Origin: Pseudobdellovibrionaceae bacterium
GTDB taxonomy: Bacteria > Bdellovibrionota > Bdellovibrionia > Bdellovibrionales > Bdellovibrionaceae
Reading direction: 5' to 3'
Assembly: GCA_022843825.1 (NCBI GenBank)
Contig: JALHMX010000005.1
Coordinates: forward strand, 62,001 to 126,000
DNA: 64,000 nt
In this document: one piece after another, positions 60,673-64,000 of the stretch
How the letters are laid out: each line of letters starts with the position of its first letter
How positions within the stretch are numbered: the first letter of the stretch is position 1
Notes under the pieces: model-generated
Seen by the model: the letters and a program-made list of their open reading frames with translations, nothing else
Told to the model about the DNA's origin: nothing
The model's database searches: none
Made by a program: the position numbers and the translations under genes

Positions 60673-60727
60673 CAAAAAAAAATTGGGCTTGTGGCCCAAT
60701 TCGCTGGCAGATTATCAAAGCCCAATT
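60673..60727 (-). terminator. Intrinsic terminator with duplicated 5' arm immediately upstream of rimP
   Basis: Minus-strand RNA: AAUUGGGC(60720-60727)...AAUUGGGC(60694-60701)-CACAA-GCCCAAUU(60681-60688)-U tract. Confidence 0.8.
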
Positions 60728-60762
60728 TGTAAAGCAACCATTTCTCTACGTGGTAGCTATCT

Positions 60763-61209
60763 TTAAAAATAGCTCATCTCTAGGCCGTCTGAGCCATCCT
60801 TATAGTAGCTTTTTCTTACTCTGGACAATTTGAAACCGCATTTATCGTATAAAGAGATAGCAGCTTTATTTAATGGATGTACTTCTAGATATATTCCCTT
60901 GCCATTTTTGCTGAATTTTTCAGCAAAGCCTTTGAGCAGCCCTTTCATTGTTCCTGAGCGCAGTCTGTCCGGGGCCGTACCCAGAGCCAAGATCTCGATG
61001 GAATCCGCATTTTCACGAAAGCTGATAAAGGCCTCGATCACCTGATCAGTGGACAGTGAAACATAGAACTGACTATTAATCAGCTCAGTTTCAATCATCT
61101 CCGGACTCCAATTAAACAATTTTGAATTATCAATGCTTTCACGGACTTTTAAAAATAGTGACCTTACACCCTGAAGATCGTCTTCCCCAGCCAAACGATA
61201 TGTGTTCAT
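60763..61209 (-). CDS. GNAT-family N-acetyltransferase
   Basis: IEILALGTAPDRLRSGTMKGLLKGFAEKFSKNGKGIYLEVHPLNKAAISLYDKCGFKLSRVRKSYYKDGSDGLEM. Confidence 0.85.
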   Translation of the reverse strand: MNTYRLAGEDDLQGVRSLFLKVRESIDNSKLFNWSPEMIETELINSQFYVSLSTDQVIEAFISFRENADSIEILALGTAPDRLRSGTMKGLLKGFAEKFSKNGKGIYLEVHPLNKAAISLYDKCGFKLSRVRKSYYKDGSDGLEMSYF

Positions 61210-61646
61210 TGCGCTGTATAGTTATATTTTTTTTTCATGTAGTTAAACCACAATTCGTATCTTTCAGCGACGGCCAGCTGTTGAAATCGAGCGCTTTCCT
61301 GATCTGCCAACATGATTATTTTTAATCGTTCAATTTCTGCATTCAAGCTGTCGTTCTGTGATTGAAATTTTTTAATCGCATTAATGTGACTTGTTTCTTT
61401 AGAGCTCAATCCTGTCGTAATGATTTGATAATATAGAATACGCGTAAAAATAAATAAATCCATGTCGGTCTTTGGCTGTTTCAAAAAGGCCGCAGTCAAA
61501 GGAACTTTGTCCTTCGCTTTGACAAACTGTTGGTAATCGTAGCTGGTCCAGACCTCTTCATTCAGCTCAAACAACACCTCATTAATAACTTCAGCTGAAG
61601 ACATCGATACAAAAATAAATATAAGACCGCTTAAAATAAACTTCAT
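61206..61646 (-). CDS. Exported hypothetical protein
   Basis: Signal peptide MKFILSGLIFIFVSMSSA; SurA-N-like charged helices possible. Confidence 0.5.
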   Translation of the reverse strand: MKFILSGLIFIFVSMSSAEVINEVLFELNEEVWTSYDYQQFVKAKDKVPLTAAFLKQPKTDMDLFIFTRILYYQIITTGLSSKETSHINAIKKFQSQNDSLNAEIERLKIIMLADQESARFQQLAVAERYELWFNYMKKKYNYTAQ

Positions 61647-61679
61647 AGCCTATCAAACATGACTATGCCCCAAATGAAA

Positions 61680-61712
61680 AGAGCCGACTCTTAGAGTCAG
61701 CTCTTTTTATTT
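61680..61712 (-). terminator. Intrinsic terminator downstream of the outer-membrane protein gene
   Basis: aaaagagccgactcttagagtcagctcttttt hairpin with A/T tracts. Confidence 0.75.
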
Positions 61713-61734
61713 CAATTATATCAACAGGATTAAA

Positions 61735-62931
61735 TTAGAACGACATTTTGCCTGCTACGCCTAAGACGTAGTAATTCATCTTTTCTGGTGACTTATAACC
61801 AGGAACTGTACCTTCTTCTAAATTCGAAGACATATTAAACATATATTTAAAGTCTGCGCCTAAAGAAAACCGACGACTTAACTTTATATCTACCCCTGCA
61901 GTTACACCGGCGTCGATAGCACTGGTATTACCATCACCCATACCTGGAGGCGCATACTGAAATCGGTCAGGGCTTACTTCATAAGTTCTGTAAGAGTAAG
62001 CCAAGATACCACCCACCGTAGGACGAATAGAACCTGTGAACACAATAAACTTACCAGACAAGTAACCTTGATATTGATTCATGTCGTGATCCGCATAAGC
62101 AACACCCATATATGGATACTGAGTCAGATAAGCGGCGTTTTCTACTTTAAATGAAGAGTAAATAAATCCACCTTCAACTTCAAAGAAGTCATTGGCGGCA
62201 CCAACACCCATACCCACTGAGTAGTTACCTTTAATAGCTTGTGCACTGGAATACATCGGCATACCGGCTTGGAAAGACATATATCGTCTGTCAAAGCCAT
62301 CATAGTCATCCTCTGCAACTTCTTTTTCTGCCGCTAAGGCTGCACGAACTTCTTCATGAACTACATCGCGGTCTATAGTTTCAGTTTGTTGAACTATAAT
62401 AGGCTGCGGCTGAACATGTGATGAAGGCGCAACGATAGTTTCAGACTGAATAGGCTGAGTCTGCGCTGGTTGCTGATTGTTTAATGAATCAAATCGATCA
62501 CCAAATAAAGTTTGGGCTCGTCTTTTCTCGTCTTCCATACGGCTGATTTCAAGCTTCTCAACAATACGTGTTTCAGTTCTTAACTCTTCTTCTTGACGAT
62601 TTTTACGAATCGCATCGGCATTCGAGTTAGACAAAGGCGACGCTTCAATCACCGTAACAGGCTGCTTTTGCACTGTTGCCTGTTGCGGAACCACCACGAT
62701 CTGAGTGCGGTTCATGTTCGCAGATCCTGCACCTTGAGGCGCAACGTACATGCGCTCAATCTCTGCATCGACCTCAGCATTCAAGCTGACGTCTTCCGAC
62801 TGCGCATGAGTTGAAACTGCAAATAAAGATGCAGCCAACATAGTAAATAGATAACTTTTAAGATAATTCATAAAATACTCCCCATATTTAATAAAATAGT
62901 ACGGAAAATACTTGAGCAACCTGAGTGCCAA
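61735..62931 (-). CDS. Outer-membrane beta-barrel protein (OmpA-like N-terminal barrel type)
   Basis: Signal peptide; alternating aromatic strands; terminal ...VLGVAGKMSF. Confidence 0.65.
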   Translation of the reverse strand: MALRLLKYFPYYFIKYGEYFMNYLKSYLFTMLAASLFAVSTHAQSEDVSLNAEVDAEIERMYVAPQGAGSANMNRTQIVVVPQQATVQKQPVTVIEASPLSNSNADAIRKNRQEEELRTETRIVEKLEISRMEDEKRRAQTLFGDRFDSLNNQQPAQTQPIQSETIVAPSSHVQPQPIIVQQTETIDRDVVHEEVRAALAAEKEVAEDDYDGFDRRYMSFQAGMPMYSSAQAIKGNYSVGMGVGAANDFFEVEGGFIYSSFKVENAAYLTQYPYMGVAYADHDMNQYQGYLSGKFIVFTGSIRPTVGGILAYSYRTYEVSPDRFQYAPPGMGDGNTSAIDAGVTAGVDIKLSRRFSLGADFKYMFNMSSNLEEGTVPGYKSPEKMNYYVLGVAGKMSF

Positions 62932-63155
62932 GAAATGTCGCTTTAACCGCCCACCGCGATTTTACGAACTAAGCGTCTGATTTAACAGGTAAATTGAAGG
63001 CATTTTTTTTACAAAGACGTTGGCACCGATTAAATTCGGACCATAAAAAATGACATAACTTGTAGACAACCCTGAAAAAAATACTTGAATGTTTGTAGAG
63101 AATATCTTTAATATCGTGACTTCAAACAGGTCTTTAAATGCATTTAAATCAGCGT

Positions 63156-63242
63156 GGCTCGGTGATGAAATTGGTAGACTTGCTAGACTCAAAATCTTGT
63201 GGGAGCAATCCCGTGTCGGTTCGAGTCCGACCCGAGCCACCA
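63156..63242 (+). tRNA. tRNA-Leu(CAA), CCA encoded
   Basis: Acceptor GGCTCGG/CCGAGCC, A73, CCA; D-loop AATTGGTAGAC; anticodon loop CTCAAAA; variable arm GGGAGCAATCCC; T-loop GGTTCGAGTCC. Confidence 0.93.
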
Positions 63243-63416
63243 CTTCAATCAGATATCCGATGGGCAACGACGAAAATTCGGTGAATCCTTAATATCAGAA
63301 TTAACTAGTTTATAATTATAGGTACATTTAGCGAGGCACGGTGCCACATCCACTTTATTATATTGATTCTTCGCTGTGAGCAAGGGAATGTTATCTCCTA
63401 TAAAAAAGGAGACCCT

Positions 63417-63887
63417 ATGAAAACTATTTTAATGATCGCTACGATGATAACTGCTGCTACTGTTTGGGCTATGCCTAATGTTGGTGATAGCGCCTTGTAT
63501 AATGTAAAGTTGACTGAAGGAACGACGACCAATGACTACACATTCGAGCAAACAATCACTTCACAAGAGACCAATGGCAATTTCAATATAACACAGACAG
63601 TGGCTTTTAATGGCATTGTTGATTCTACTATTACCCAAATAAGCCCAGATCAAATGGCCTCGACGGACATGATTGATTTATATCTGGCTAACTGTGCCTT
63701 GGCTGAAGGAAAACTTGAAACTATCACAGTCCCTGCTGGTACTTTTAATACTTGTGCCGTAAAAGACGAATTAAATGCGACAACATGGATCGCACATGTA
63801 CCCTTTGGAATGGTTCGCATGGAAGGTCCCACCAGCGATGGTACATACCGAGTGATTGAATTACAATCTTACGTTAACGGGAAATAA
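63417..63887 (+). CDS. Exported hypothetical protein
   Basis: Signal peptide MKTILMIATMITAATVWA; start refined to ATG 63417 with aaaaggag SD. Confidence 0.65.
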   Translation: MKTILMIATMITAATVWAMPNVGDSALYNVKLTEGTTTNDYTFEQTITSQETNGNFNITQTVAFNGIVDSTITQISPDQMASTDMIDLYLANCALAEGKLETITVPAGTFNTCAVKDELNATTWIAHVPFGMVRMEGPTSDGTYRVIELQSYVNGK

Positions 63888-63905
63888 TAGTCGTTTTTAA
63901 TAAAT

Positions 63906-63942
63906 AAAAAAGGCTTGGTTGAAAACCAAGCCTTTTTTATTT
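63906..63942. terminator. Bidirectional intrinsic terminator
   Basis: aaaaaaggcttggttgaaaaccaagccttttttatttt. Confidence 0.9.
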
Positions 63943-63957
63943 TAATTTACGATAAGA

Positions 63958-64000
63958 TTACTGAGCCACGATATTAAGTGGCTGCATATTTTCAGTCAAC
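63958..64000 (-). CDS. C-terminal end of a minus-strand gene running off the right edge
   Basis: Minus-strand frame ...LTENMQPLNIVAQ* ending at TAA 63958-63960, facing the bidirectional terminator. Confidence 0.45.
   Translation of the reverse strand, partial: LTENMQPLNIVAQ

Noticed and set aside
62962-63267. 101-aa minus-strand ORF (VARVGLEPTRDCSHKIL...)
   Set aside because: It is antisense to tRNA-Leu; this peptide is the usual spurious translation across tRNA genes.
63089-63292. 67-aa plus-strand ORF
   Set aside because: Runs through the tRNA-Leu gene; spurious.
63322-63345. GGCACGGTGCC mini-palindrome resembling the R-family GGTGCC core
   Set aside because: Too short (5-bp arms) to assign to the R1-R3 family.
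1-64000. CRISPR array, prophage, integron or large genomic island
   Set aside because: No regularly spaced repeats, no phage structural genes, no integrase-tRNA arrangement seen; only one RAYT-like gene.

Overview
64-kb chromosomal window with compact, mostly housekeeping gene content. The lineage looks like a Bdellovibrio-type predatory bacterium; that is an inference from gene content and was not tested. Recognisable blocks: partial smc at the left edge; a soluble lytic transglycosylase; glpK; hutI; type III glutamine synthetase; pyrC; an S8 protease; PilZ; amidase; rph; rdgB; trxA; an LptF/G permease; dprA; a two-ORF ComEC; a run of five secreted or lipoprotein genes (unknown lipoprotein, two PLD-like lipoproteins, a secreted NADAR-like protein, a trypsin-like protease); rlmE; an UMF1-type MFS; Rrf2; RluA; a RAYT/Y1-type transposase-like gene; rarA; tryptophan 2,3-dioxygenase plus a kynureninase-like enzyme; mutL-miaA; a conserved rimP-nusA-infB-rbfA-truB-X-rpsO-pnp-M16-dut run; an outer-membrane protein; and tRNA-Leu(CAA). 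Observations most worth following up: (1) three related long palindromes in the first 10 kb (consensus about AAGGTRCCAGnnnnCTTTTTGG) that each contain the stop codon(s) of the flanking gene(s), with a RAYT-like gene elsewhere in the window; (2) a signal-peptide-bearing NADAR-like protein inside the secretome block; (3) a probable secreted papain-like protein inserted between truB and rpsO; (4) an intrinsic terminator with a duplicated 5' arm just upstream of rimP-nusA, a candidate attenuator; (5) a ComEC split into membrane and metallo-beta-lactamase ORFs. All calls come from reading the sequence. No database search or folding program was run.
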